DNA of 64,000 bases from Macrococcus hajekii (GTDB taxonomy: Bacteria > Bacillota > Bacilli > Staphylococcales > Staphylococcaceae): the NCBI RefSeq assembly GCF_004359505.1, contig NZ_SCWE01000001.1, positions 62,001 through 126,000 of the forward strand, read 5' to 3'. Positions 36,101 through 44,249 of this stretch are shown in pieces. The position numbers and the translations under genes were made by a program. The first letter of the stretch is position 1, and each line of letters starts with the position of its first letter. The notes beneath the pieces were generated by a model. The model had not been told where the DNA came from. It saw only the letters and a program-made list of their open reading frames with translations, and made no database searches.

Positions 36101-36293
36101 TCAAAATACAGCAGAGGAACATCATTTTCATCTATTAGTCAGAAGAAAGGCTAAAGATGTTTTTACACAGCCGTACAAATATCATGGAGAAGTTGAATTT
36201 GAATCAATGGGTGGAGATCAACCTATTAACGTAATATGGAAATTAAAAAATCCTGTGTCAAAATTTGTGTTAGAGGAATATTTAAATAAGTAA
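33162..36293 (+). CDS. PLD-nuclease / superfamily II helicase / DUF3427 fusion protein
   Basis: About 1043 residues. A PLD-like nuclease region (about 100-260) has SFHTKGYIFHR with the HxK half-motif and IIGSSNLSEVAL. A DEAD/DEAH-type helicase (about 310-700) has Walker A AATGTGKTF, Walker B IIIDEFHHAS, motif III GLTATPERADG and motif VI QQLGRGLRR. The long C-terminal part, ending with MMRDNPASGSWMRGFESRG, is DUF3427-like. The set suggests DNA processing in restriction, repair or phage defence. The start at ATG 33162 is chosen for GTGAGGG upstream. The gene is visibly far more AT-rich than its neighbours, with AAT/AAA/TTA-dominated codons, a sign of horizontal transfer. A convergent Nudix gene shares its terminator. 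Mechanism is inference. Confidence 0.85.
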   Translation: MQIFGKNNNDTYLFETFESYQTKNHEYNINQKNLDIDKTIKYYINNNEFEIAKKILNKSDEKELLEYIITLEKDVEEVPFNIKLIGNEEFEVHKDFQLLESKLIINNFETSENLLEQLISELNTCDNFDIIVSFIKNSGLNTLVSTFNNLNKRGIRGRIITTTYMSVTDAAALRTLLNFDNIKLKIYESSNSSDSFHTKGYIFHRHDGHKDGLSSVIIGSSNLSEVALKTAEEWNLRTYKRESDNIFDETWNRFEAIWNHPQTHEVTEGYIKQYEKFIKDKNILRPYFYTFNSTKEEDFSTSQSLVPNSMQKEALKNLELLVQQGGNKALAIAATGTGKTFLSAWCAKQLNPSKVLFIAHQDELLNGAMKTFKQVYNKYSDDQFGKFKGQLRENKKFTFASIQTLANHYTNFSKEEFDLIIIDEFHHASANSYQKIIDYFEPQFLLGLTATPERADGNNIYELVDNNIIINVRLREALEHELLVPFQYYGINDDYVELEQRDKLSEEELLAALVKHNNERVDFIIDNINKYAIAGKRKCIGFCQNIKHAEMMTREFNEKGFTTVCITGNNSFEERTTAIKRLQNDNDPLEIIFTVDLFNEGVDIPQINLILFLRPTKSPVIFTQQLGRGLRRHQSKEMLVVLDFVINDSNNYMIPIALIGEKNFKNKSEIRAHVKRNLKDLSKYMHIELDKKSKEKILRSLENFNPYGKREIIKEIKTYVSEISNDNRCKQLNILDFENDNAPNLSLIFKVKGLSNLSLINKTIKNERKVDSLINKSERLTNLFNNITYFLPVRRLFDFIVYTNTLINGKVNLLSQKEYIEEKLEVELNNLSLKKLEIAIERTANKYKDIFEIQSDFIVSKDQYDEKILNEIKMYQTFGLNQYHKTMKVDYLNHFIPFEFDKEYTTLDLADMMRDNPASGSWMRGFESRGNHHFILVTINKGEDKKKVNHDYEDYFINNKKFHWESSSSVIETNKVKSLIQNTAEEHHFHLLVRRKAKDVFTQPYKYHGEVEFESMGGDQPINVIWKLKNPVSKFVLEEYLNK

Positions 36294-36325
36294 TGGAAGA
36301 TGTATTAAGCATCTTCCATTACTTT
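36291..36325. terminator. bidirectional terminator, helicase / Nudix
   Basis: TAATGGAAGATG / CATCTTCCATTA perfect stem then a T-rich run; the coding ends of both convergent genes lie at or in the hairpin. Confidence 0.85.
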
Positions 36326-36697
36326 TTTTACCGCTGGAATATCAGCGGGAGCCCATTCTAATGAAAATAGTTCATTGGCAGGAAGCCATTTGATCTGTTT
36401 ATGTTCAGCTAGATAAATATCACCAGAGATAATATTTGAATAATATGTCGTTAATTCGATAGTTGCAAATTCATATTCATGAACTGTTGTAACTACTTTG
36501 TCATTCACTAGTATTGTACAGTTCATTTCTTCTTTAAGTTCTCTTTTCAATGCATCTTCTGGCTGTTCATTACTTTCAATTTTCCCGCCTGGAAATTCCC
36601 ATAGAAGTGGGAGGGACATAGATTCACTACGTTGAGCACATAAGATCATATTGTCTTTTGTTATTACTGCACCAACAACACGAATGTATTTTTTCAT
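36305..36697 (-). CDS. MutT-like Nudix (deoxy)nucleoside triphosphate pyrophosphohydrolase
   Basis: 130 residues, full-length MutT-type. N-terminus YIRVVGAVITKDNMILCAQRS; Nudix box in FPGGKIESNEQPEDALKREL followed by KEEMN, about residues 37-60. The REXXEE glutamates are intact, but the box's late Gly is Asn. The protein resembles E. coli NudG and the pyrophosphohydrolases often found beside DUF3427 helicases (from memory). ATG 36697 is supported by AGGAGC. It converges on the helicase gene, so it belongs to the same island but is not co-transcribed with it. Confidence 0.87.
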   Translation of the reverse strand: MKKYIRVVGAVITKDNMILCAQRSESMSLPLLWEFPGGKIESNEQPEDALKRELKEEMNCTILVNDKVVTTVHEYEFATIELTTYYSNIISGDIYLAEHKQIKWLPANELFSLEWAPADIPAVKKVMEDA

Positions 36698-36833
36698 AAG
36701 TAAGCTCCTAATCATGTAAGTAATGAAGAAATAATTAATCATTATAAACTATTGTAATGTATTTTCTCCTTCGAACTCAAATACTAGAGTAAATATATTT
36801 AACTATTAATTATATAACAAATAAATGTTGTGG

Positions 36834-36872
36834 AGAGGATTATTGCAGAGTTAGCAATAATCCTCTTTTTTA
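36834..36872 (+). terminator. strong hairpin upstream of the XRE gene
   Basis: AGAGGATTATTGC / GCAATAATCCTCT, a 13 bp perfect stem with a short loop and a six-T tract. No gene ends upstream on this strand, so it would terminate a leader transcript or one started in the 140 bp gap. Confidence 0.75.
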
Positions 36873-36886
36873 CCTATGCCATTGTT

Positions 36887-36918
36887 AACCTCGCTTATAA
36901 AAAAGCGGGGTTTATTTT
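36887..36918 (+). terminator. second hairpin abutting the XRE start codon
   Basis: AACCTCGCTT / AAGCGGGGTT stem followed by TATTTT; the 3' arm contains GGGG, the only plausible ribosome binding site of the XRE gene. The structure could therefore control translation as well as termination. Confidence 0.55.
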
Positions 36919-37137
36919 ATGGATAACGCACAAATCATGGCGGCAATTAAGTATCATCGTGAGAATCTGGGCTATACATCAAGTGAAGTTGCAGATGCCA
37001 TTGGTTATGATGTCTCGAAATATTCGCGTCTCGAAAATAATAAACAGCCTATACTGGGCTCGGAAATGGTCAGCATTGCTCAGTTGTTCAATATGACCCT
37101 TGATGAGTTGATTCATATTCCGACCAGAAAGAGATGA
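36919..37137 (+). CDS. small XRE-family helix-turn-helix regulator
   Basis: 72 residues, essentially one Cro/CI-type HTH (about residues 7-64): IKYHRENLGYTSSEVADAIGYDVSKYSRLENNKQPILGSEMVSIAQLFNM. Single-domain XRE proteins of this size act as autorepressors or antitoxins. It is followed 42 bp later by a disrupted gene. Two hairpins lie upstream, the second overlapping its ribosome binding site. Targets unknown. Confidence 0.82.
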   Translation: MDNAQIMAAIKYHRENLGYTSSEVADAIGYDVSKYSRLENNKQPILGSEMVSIAQLFNMTLDELIHIPTRKR

Positions 37138-37179
37138 CGTCGTTTTGTTATAATAGAGCAAAACGAGTGAGGGATGGAT

Positions 37180-37708
37180 ATGATCACCTATGATGATTTG
37201 AAGTTCTGGCTTAATTACCGCAAGAGTTATCTCGAAGCACAGCTAGCTGGCAAGACTATTTGTTATTCTTCTGCTGGTGATATCGCCCAGTAGCTGGCTG
37301 ACGTTCAGTCTGCTCTTGAAAATATAGATAATCTAAAGGATGCTGACAGAGAGTCGTTGTTCCAGCGGCTCAAAAAGTTTGATATGGACGGGCGTGAGCC
37401 TGTTAGTGTTGATATGCTTGATGATTTGAAGGAAGGTCTCGATTATATTTATCAGGATAAACGGATTAATGACAAGGCTGAGTTATTACAGGAAATCATG
37501 AGAAGTACAGATTATAGCCACTATTCTTATATGGAGCAAGATTTGGAGCGTTTCGGCTACGTTCGTCCTTTTGTCCGTGATTTGAGAGGCTGGCTGCAGG
37601 GTAACATGGGCTTGTCGTAATCGTGCTGAGGAAGCGAGATACCGAGCAGCTGCAATGTACCGCCAGGGTTATGACGATGATGAGTTATATATTGAGAGAT
37701 GGGATTAG
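37180..37708 (+). pseudogene. disrupted gene: amber stop plus probable frameshift
   Basis: A single reading frame starts at ATG 37180 (MITYDDLKFWLNYRKSYLEA), preceded by GAGGG. After codon 37 it meets TAG at 37291-37293 (context GDIAQ-stop-LADVQSALENID) and then continues open to a TAA at 37618-37620. Near 37600 the coding character moves to another frame that reads NRAEEARYRAAAMYRQGYDD to a TAG at 37706-37708. One base change (CAG to TAG) and one frameshift would restore about 175 codons. The protein family is not recognised. A segment from 37357 to 37620 could still be expressed as an 87-residue fragment. Confidence 0.65.
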
Positions 37709-37820
37709 GGGTGCCTAGCTTGTCTGACTTATAATGAGATAATTGATATATACCTTACATTGACTGGATATATTTATTTGTCGTGACATATATAGGAATT
37801 AAGATTCAACTAATGAATAA

Positions 37821-37872
37821 GTGCGTCCCGTACCTGTATTAAGCAGTATAAGCGTAGGACGCGCTCTTTTTT
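37821..37872 (+). terminator. intrinsic terminator before the 66-codon gene
   Basis: GTGCGTCC and GGACGCGC arms with an inner TAC/GTA pairing, followed by TCTTTTTT. It ends whatever is transcribed through the disrupted gene. Confidence 0.7.
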
Positions 37873-37897
37873 ATAATTATAACTAGGGGGATGCTAA

Positions 37898-38098
37898 ATG
37901 AATCATAAGCCATCAGATTCTAGGGAAGAACTAAGACAACAGGAACTGAACAACAGTCTGGGAAACTTAAACGATAGTATGAATGAATCACAGCGTGGGC
38001 TGGCTGACTTGACTGGTGGTATGAGTAGTACGGCAATAGGGCTTGTCATACTGTTATTATTACTTTTAGTCTTGATAGGATGGTTATTATTCCAATAA
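37898..38098 (+). CDS. small tail-anchored membrane protein
   Basis: 66 residues: a hydrophilic N-terminal half rich in Asn, Gln, Ser and Glu, then one C-terminal membrane helix (STAIGLVILLLLLLVLIGWL). Probably tail-anchored with the N-terminus in the cytoplasm. A ribosome binding site, AGGGGGATG, precedes the ATG. Not recognised. Confidence 0.65.
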   Translation: MNHKPSDSREELRQQELNNSLGNLNDSMNESQRGLADLTGGMSSTAIGLVILLLLLLVLIGWLLFQ

Positions 38099-38176
38099 CA
38101 GACAAGCGTTTTTATAGCGCATGTTGTTTATTTTCAAGACCTTAATTCCTTTTTAACTCTAATACCTTTACAATAA

Positions 38177-39643
<1,467 letters not shown>

Positions 39644-39646
39644 TCA

Positions 39647-39823
39647 ATGTTTAAATTAATCGCGCTTGATGTTGACGGGACTTTGATTGCAGATGACCGG
39701 ACGATTACGGAGAGAACGAAAAATGCATTGATTAAAGCGCAGGAGCAAGGCAGAAGATTATTGAGTGTAACAAACCGGCATATAGCCGTTTTTGTTAATA
39801 GTTATTTTAGAACAGTACTTTAA
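39647..39823 (+). pseudogene. truncated Cof-type HAD hydrolase remnant
   Basis: 58 codons from ATG 39647. The first 42 residues are typical Cof/HAD: FKLIALDVDGTLIADDRTIT with the nucleophile Asp, then NALIKAQEQGRRLLSVTNR. The family continues from here for about 220 more residues, but the sequence turns unrelated (HIAVFVNSYFRTVL) and stops at TAA 39821-39823. Catalytic motifs II-IV are missing, so it is a 5' remnant left by a deletion. It follows the glucosidase in operon position. Confidence 0.8.
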
Positions 39824-39956
39824 TTCATAAAATATATACGTATTGTTTTAAACCTTGATATAATAGAGATTAGAAAGAACTAAACTGAAAATCTGAATGA
39901 AGATGACTCATCCTTATTCATCAGATGACTCTAGCTTTATTAAGGAGAAGACGATT

Positions 39957-40316
39957 ATGCCTTATTTTGAATTTTTGATTGCCGTAAAAAAGAAAGACAT
40001 GGAAACAATCGGTATGCTGGTTGGAGATGATGTTTATAGTTCGCTCATCAGAGTAGATGGTACACGTGATGTCCTGAAACGTGAGGAGCTTCTGAAGCAT
40101 ATTCAGCTGAAGCTCGATGAAACACTCAATTGGGACTTTGATATTGTGTATAAAGAAGATGTGCAGGATCGTATCATTGCATTGATGGAAGTGAACCGTG
40201 AGCTTATTGAAGATGGCAACAAGAAAGAACGAGTTATATGGTTTCTGACATTCCAGCAGGCAGCGGATAAATATAAGTTAGTCCGGTTCTTCTCGGAATA
40301 TCTGGATATTAAATAA
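39957..40316 (+). CDS. hypothetical protein, possibly SnoaL/NTF2-like
   Basis: 119 residues. The start MPYFEFLIAVKKKDMETIGMLV and later WDFDIVYKEDVQDRIIALMEV and KERVIWFLTFQQAADKYKLVRFF fit an alpha+beta cone as in NTF2-like proteins, but this is a pattern impression only. ATG 39957 is chosen because AAGGAGA lies nine bases upstream; an in-frame start at 39897 has none. Single gene before a bidirectional terminator. Confidence 0.7.
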   Translation: MPYFEFLIAVKKKDMETIGMLVGDDVYSSLIRVDGTRDVLKREELLKHIQLKLDETLNWDFDIVYKEDVQDRIIALMEVNRELIEDGNKKERVIWFLTFQQAADKYKLVRFFSEYLDIK

Positions 40317-40349
40317 AAAGCATGAAGCGATTCGCTTCATGCTTTTTTA
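40316..40349. terminator. bidirectional terminator between convergent genes
   Basis: AAAAAGCATGAAGCGA / TCGCTTCATGCTTTTT perfect stem with minimal loop. Confidence 0.9.
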
Positions 40350-40655
40350 TTAATGACAGCCTTCTGTCGTGCAGCGTTTACCTATGCCGTGTAGTTGATT
40401 GACGATAATGAGTTCGCCTGCTTCTTCCTGAGTTAAATAGGCACTCGTTTTAATTACTTCACCATTCATCACTGTGATAGGGAGTTCCTCTGTCTGCATG
40501 ATTTCTTTGATGGGGTCATTAAACGCTTCAGGTTGTTCATGAATATCATAATGTGTCACTTCAATATGGTTTTGTTCAAGCTGATTGATCATCATAGCGA
40601 TATTGAAGCGGTCGCTGTCTGAAACTGTTGAAAGATCTTCGTAGATTACGAGCAT
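40350..40655 (-). CDS. ArsD-like thioredoxin-fold protein
   Basis: 101 residues. The second half resembles arsenic metallochaperone ArsD: VTHYDIHEQPEAFNDPIKEI, LPITVMNGEVIKTSAYLTQEE. The vicinal N-terminal cysteines by which ArsD binds As(III) are absent: the start reads MLVIYEDLSTVSDSD. Cysteines occur only at the end, in GKRCTTEGCH. No arsA, arsB or arsR is nearby. The ATG at 40655 follows AAGGGG. It may be a divergent ArsD with another ligand or partner; metal binding by the C-terminal Cys-Cys-His is a guess. Confidence 0.65.
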   Translation of the reverse strand: MLVIYEDLSTVSDSDRFNIAMMINQLEQNHIEVTHYDIHEQPEAFNDPIKEIMQTEELPITVMNGEVIKTSAYLTQEEAGELIIVNQLHGIGKRCTTEGCH

Positions 40656-40725
40656 ACTCACACCCCTTTAAGTTTAAGTATACCCGCTTTCATGCTTTTA
40701 TTTTCTGACGCTTTGGTGACAATTG

Positions 40726-41079
40726 TCATCCAAGCTTAGCGTTAACTTCCGTCAGAAATTCTTCAAGAAGAATAATCTGCAGTTCGTGTTCCAGGTCGGA
40801 TAGATGCTTTCTCTTTGCTAGTGCGTGTGCATAGCTTCTGATGGGTTTCTGTTCTTCTGCCAGATAATCAGCAAGTACATGATGCTTAGTCCGATTCAAA
40901 GGTTTGGTCTCTACTTGTTCCAGCTGCTCGTCTACTGGATGTTCATCGAACGTATACTGATTGACGCGTGACTTCAGCTGATCATAGCGACTGTAATAGT
41001 AGTTGTAGGCAGTACGGCTTCTGTAATGATGTTCTTTAATGGCTTTCATTTCCTGCAGTAATTCTTTTTTTAATGGCAA
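40726..41079 (-). CDS. hypothetical helical protein divergent from the methylase
   Basis: About 117 residues, highly charged and predicted helical, with a Tyr-rich segment (HHYRSRTAYNYYYSRYDQ) and a Leu/Glu-rich C-terminal helix. No HTH motif is evident. I prefer the TTG at 41079, with GGAG eight bases upstream; a GTG at 41088 overlaps that site. Its promoter (TTGACA 41139-41144, TATATT 41116-41121, minus strand, 17 bp spacing) is near-consensus and is bracketed by two inverted repeats, so it looks tightly regulated. Possibly a partner or regulator of the methylase gene. Confidence 0.65.
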   Translation of the reverse strand: MPLKKELLQEMKAIKEHHYRSRTAYNYYYSRYDQLKSRVNQYTFDEHPVDEQLEQVETKPLNRTKHHVLADYLAEEQKPIRSYAHALAKRKHLSDLEHELQIILLEEFLTEVNAKLG

Positions 41080-41094
41080 TTCAATCACTCCATT

Positions 41095-41115
41095 CAGGTT
41101 GTTTTTAACCTCTAT
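41095..41115. promoter_or_regulatory. operator-like inverted repeat, copy 1
   Basis: CAGGTTGTTTTTAACCTCTAT contains the arms AGGTT/AACCT. It lies directly downstream of the minus-strand -10 (41116-41121), over the predicted transcription start. Confidence 0.55.
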
Positions 41116-41144
41116 AATATAAAATAAAAAATATTATTTGTCAA

Positions 41145-41165
41145 CAGGTTACTAATAACCTCTAT
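41145..41165. promoter_or_regulatory. operator-like inverted repeat, copy 2
   Basis: CAGGTTACTAATAACCTCTAT holds a perfect palindrome AGGTTA-CTAA-TAACCT and repeats copy 1, starting exactly 50 bp from it. It abuts the minus-strand -35 (41139-41144) and the plus-strand -35 TTGACT (41165-41170; -10 TACGAT at 41188-41193, 17 bp spacing). One repressor bound here could control both divergent genes. Confidence 0.6.
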
Positions 41166-41225
41166 TGACTTATGGGTGATAAATTATTACGATAGGATGA
41201 CTGAGTTCATACTGAGGGAGGTTGT

Positions 41226-42725
41226 ATGATGAAATCGATACAGATCAATGAATCTACTGCTGCTCGTCTGATGAGAGGTCTGCAAGGCGACACTGATGCA
41301 AATGACTGGTTTAACGAACTCTCTGACAGGGAGGTTGTCGAGTTGTTTGATGAGTGTGCAGCAGCAGGCTTCTATGAGACCACTTTCTTTAAGGAAGGTG
41401 AAAAGATTGCCATCGCTTTATTCAAGGCGTTAGGGTCCGGTGGAGATGTGCTTGATATTGGTTCTGGAAGTGGTCATTTCATTCGTCATGCTGGTATCGG
41501 CACGTCTTATAAAGGTGAAGAAATTGACGAGCGACAGGTGAAACTGAGCCGTCAGTTGATCGAAAAGGCTGGAATACGTCATGCTGAGATTGAGCAGGTA
41601 GATGCTCTTCTGAACTTTGGCTCTCGGCATTATGATCAAGTGTTCTGTAATATGCCTTTTATCAGCCGGATTGATAAACGCTATTTTCAGTCGTTAAGTG
41701 AACTATCTGATTACCAGGTCGAAACACGGTCGCTGCCGGACTGGCTGTTTGCTATCCGGGTTGTAGAATCTCTGAAAGAACGAGGGATCGGTATTGCAAT
41801 CATGCGTTTGAACTCTCTTAACAGCGTGAAAGACCGTGAGATTAGAGAACAGATGATCAAGGGGGGACACATCCGTGCAGTGATTGCGCTACCTGGGCAG
41901 TTATCACGATTTACGACCGCTGAGATGGCAGTTGTCGTTTTCGATAAGGGCTACGGGGGCGCTGTGTCATTTGTGGATGCAAGTGAGATGTGGACAAAAA
42001 CAGAGAGTCGGCACTATAGACAGCTTGCTGCTAGTCAGATTGAAACGATTGTACAGTCAGTGCTGTCTGGTAGTGATATTTCGGTCAGTGCGACTCTTCA
42101 GCAGATTGACGGTCAGCACTATCAGATGAGTCCACATCTTTATTTATCAGCCGGACACGACAGTGGGCATCGTTTGGAAGATGTGGCACTTGTATACAGA
42201 GGGCGGGATATGACAAAGAAGGAACTGGATGAAGAGGGACAGAAAGAACAGGCAGGTTATCTGCTGAATCTTTCTGAGCTGCAGGACTCTTATATCGGTC
42301 AGATGAAACAAGGGCTTAGCGCAGAGATGGTACAGAATCGTGAGAAGTTAAAATTAATAACCGGAGATATTCTTTTAACAGCAAGAGGATCCACATTGAA
42401 AATCGCCATGGTAGCAGAACAAATAAGTGCCGGACATGTGATACCGAGTTCCAATATTATGGTGATTCGTTGTCACTCCATTGATCCTTATTTCGTTTTT
42501 GCTTACTTGAACAGTCATGAAGGGCGAGCACGCCTGACTCATATGCAGACTGGCAGTTCACTTTTCGTCCTGAGTCTCAAGAATATGCAGCAGCTGATGA
42601 TTCCATACGAAAATAAGAATGTAGCTGTTCAGATGCACAAGGAACTCTCCGCTTATCAGACATTGATGAAACAAGTCGAACAGTATCATCAGCAGCTGCC
42701 AGATATTTATGATGACTTCCAGTAA
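41226..42725 (+). CDS. N6-adenine DNA methylase-like protein with specificity-type C-terminus
   Basis: 499 residues. The N-terminal half is a class I SAM methyltransferase: motif I VLDIGSGSGHF (about residues 74-84) and, at the position of the catalytic NPPF/NPPY motif, VFCNMPFIS (about 139-147). The C-terminal half (about 300-499) resembles a single target-recognition unit of type I HsdS or type IIG enzymes: LLTARGSTLKIAMVAE, VIPSSNIMVIRCHSIDPYFVFAYLNS, followed by a helical tail. No HsdR or other nuclease is encoded nearby. It could be an orphan methyltransferase or a regulator derived from one; Met replacing Pro in motif IV makes activity uncertain. Two adjacent ATGs (41226, 41229) follow GGGAGG. 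Confidence 0.75.
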   Translation: MMKSIQINESTAARLMRGLQGDTDANDWFNELSDREVVELFDECAAAGFYETTFFKEGEKIAIALFKALGSGGDVLDIGSGSGHFIRHAGIGTSYKGEEIDERQVKLSRQLIEKAGIRHAEIEQVDALLNFGSRHYDQVFCNMPFISRIDKRYFQSLSELSDYQVETRSLPDWLFAIRVVESLKERGIGIAIMRLNSLNSVKDREIREQMIKGGHIRAVIALPGQLSRFTTAEMAVVVFDKGYGGAVSFVDASEMWTKTESRHYRQLAASQIETIVQSVLSGSDISVSATLQQIDGQHYQMSPHLYLSAGHDSGHRLEDVALVYRGRDMTKKELDEEGQKEQAGYLLNLSELQDSYIGQMKQGLSAEMVQNREKLKLITGDILLTARGSTLKIAMVAEQISAGHVIPSSNIMVIRCHSIDPYFVFAYLNSHEGRARLTHMQTGSSLFVLSLKNMQQLMIPYENKNVAVQMHKELSAYQTLMKQVEQYHQQLPDIYDDFQ

Positions 42726-42808
42726 TTAATAGAGGCATTTTCATCCTCTAATGTGATAAAGTTGAATAGGTAGCCCTCTACTTTTATTTTACTGTGAAAG
42801 GAAAAACA

Positions 42809-44227
42809 ATGAAGAAATCTAATATTATTATGTATATCTTTATGACAGGCGCGTTTTTCACATTCCTCAATGAGACGCTGTTAAATATCGCCCTGACTGA
42901 ACTGATGCATTATTTTAAGGTCGATGCACCGACAGTTCAGTGGCTGGCGACTGGTTTTATGCTTGTCATGGGGATGTTGATGCCACTATCCGCATCACTT
43001 GTCCAGTGGTTCTCGACCCGCCGAATGTTCATGGGTCTGATGACTGTCTTTCTTATCGGAACGTTGATTGCAGGTTTTGCAGTTAACTTCCAGATGCTGC
43101 TGCTAGGCCGGATGATCCAGGCAGCAGGTACAGGCTTACTGATGCCGACGATCATGACGGCGATGTTACTGCTTTTTGAACCACACGAACGAGGTAAAGC
43201 GATGGGGAATTTCGGTCTTGTGATGATGTTCGCACCCGCTATCGGTCCGACGTTATCCGGTATTATCGTTGACCTATTAGGCTGGCGCTGGCTGTTCTTT
43301 TTAGTCGTACCCTTCGTCATCGGTTCCATTCTGCTCGCTTATCGTTTCCTTGAGAATGTCACAGAAGTCACGAAACCTAAGATTGACCTCGTATCAGGTA
43401 TACTCTCTTCACTAGGGGTGGCGAGTGTAATTTATGGATTTAGTTCCGTCAGTACGAGTGAAGGGGCATTCTTAAATCCAGTTGTTCTCGCAACTATTAT
43501 TCTAGGTGCTGCTGCACTGCTCGCCTTTGGTCTGCGACAACGTAAACTTGCAGATCCGATGCTGGATCTCTCTGTTTTCAAGTATCCGAACTATAGCCGG
43601 GGCATGTTCATCTTTGTAGTGGTCGTGATGGCGCTCTTCGCATCGAATATTGTCATGCCTATCTATCTGCAGGGACCGATGGCATTCTCAGCCAAAGTGG
43701 TCGGCATGATTTTACTGCCAGGTGCTTTATTGAACGGTTTACTTTCACCTGTTATGGGCCGGATATTCGATAGAATCGGGCCTCGTAAAATGATTATCCC
43801 GGGCCTTACAGTCCTCGCATCTGTGATGTTATTCTATTCATTTATTCATCCGGGTATTCCCGTTTACATCTTTATCGCGGCTTACATTCTATTGATGGTA
43901 AGTATCTCGATGATTATGATGCCGAGTAATACGAATGCACTTAATCAGTTGCCGAAAAAACTTTATCCGCATGGCACGGCCATCAGTAATATGATGCAGC
44001 CTATTGCGGGTGCGATGGGAGTCTCCATCTTCATCAGTATCATGACACATGGTCAGAAAAAAGCACTGGAAGGTATCTCAAATCCAACTGCAAGTCAGCT
44101 GAATGAAGCACTGACAACAGGCGTGCATCACTCATACTGGTTTGCGACATTCCTTGTGATCAGCGGGCTGATTATGTCATTTTTCATCACACGCAGTACA
44201 GCACCAAAAGAAAATACAAATGTATAA
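42809..44227 (+). CDS. MFS drug efflux transporter, DHA2 (14-helix) type
   Basis: 472 residues with 13-14 membrane helices. Motif C-like GLVMMFAPAIGPTLSGIIVDLLGWRWLF in helix 5 and GRMIQAAGTGLLMPTI identify an EmrB/QacA-type proton-drug antiporter. An LmrB or SdrM role is possible, but substrates cannot be read from sequence. ATG 42809 follows AAAGGA; an upstream in-frame GTG lies within it. Single gene with terminator. Confidence 0.9.
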   Translation: MKKSNIIMYIFMTGAFFTFLNETLLNIALTELMHYFKVDAPTVQWLATGFMLVMGMLMPLSASLVQWFSTRRMFMGLMTVFLIGTLIAGFAVNFQMLLLGRMIQAAGTGLLMPTIMTAMLLLFEPHERGKAMGNFGLVMMFAPAIGPTLSGIIVDLLGWRWLFFLVVPFVIGSILLAYRFLENVTEVTKPKIDLVSGILSSLGVASVIYGFSSVSTSEGAFLNPVVLATIILGAAALLAFGLRQRKLADPMLDLSVFKYPNYSRGMFIFVVVVMALFASNIVMPIYLQGPMAFSAKVVGMILLPGALLNGLLSPVMGRIFDRIGPRKMIIPGLTVLASVMLFYSFIHPGIPVYIFIAAYILLMVSISMIMMPSNTNALNQLPKKLYPHGTAISNMMQPIAGAMGVSIFISIMTHGQKKALEGISNPTASQLNEALTTGVHHSYWFATFLVISGLIMSFFITRSTAPKENTNV

Positions 44228-44249
44228 AAGAACAAATGACTCAACAACA

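Noticed and set aside
36919-37708. Possible toxin-antitoxin pair formed by the XRE gene and the following disrupted gene
   Set aside because: The second gene is broken and not recognisable as a toxin; the spacing and hairpins do not resemble a TA operon.
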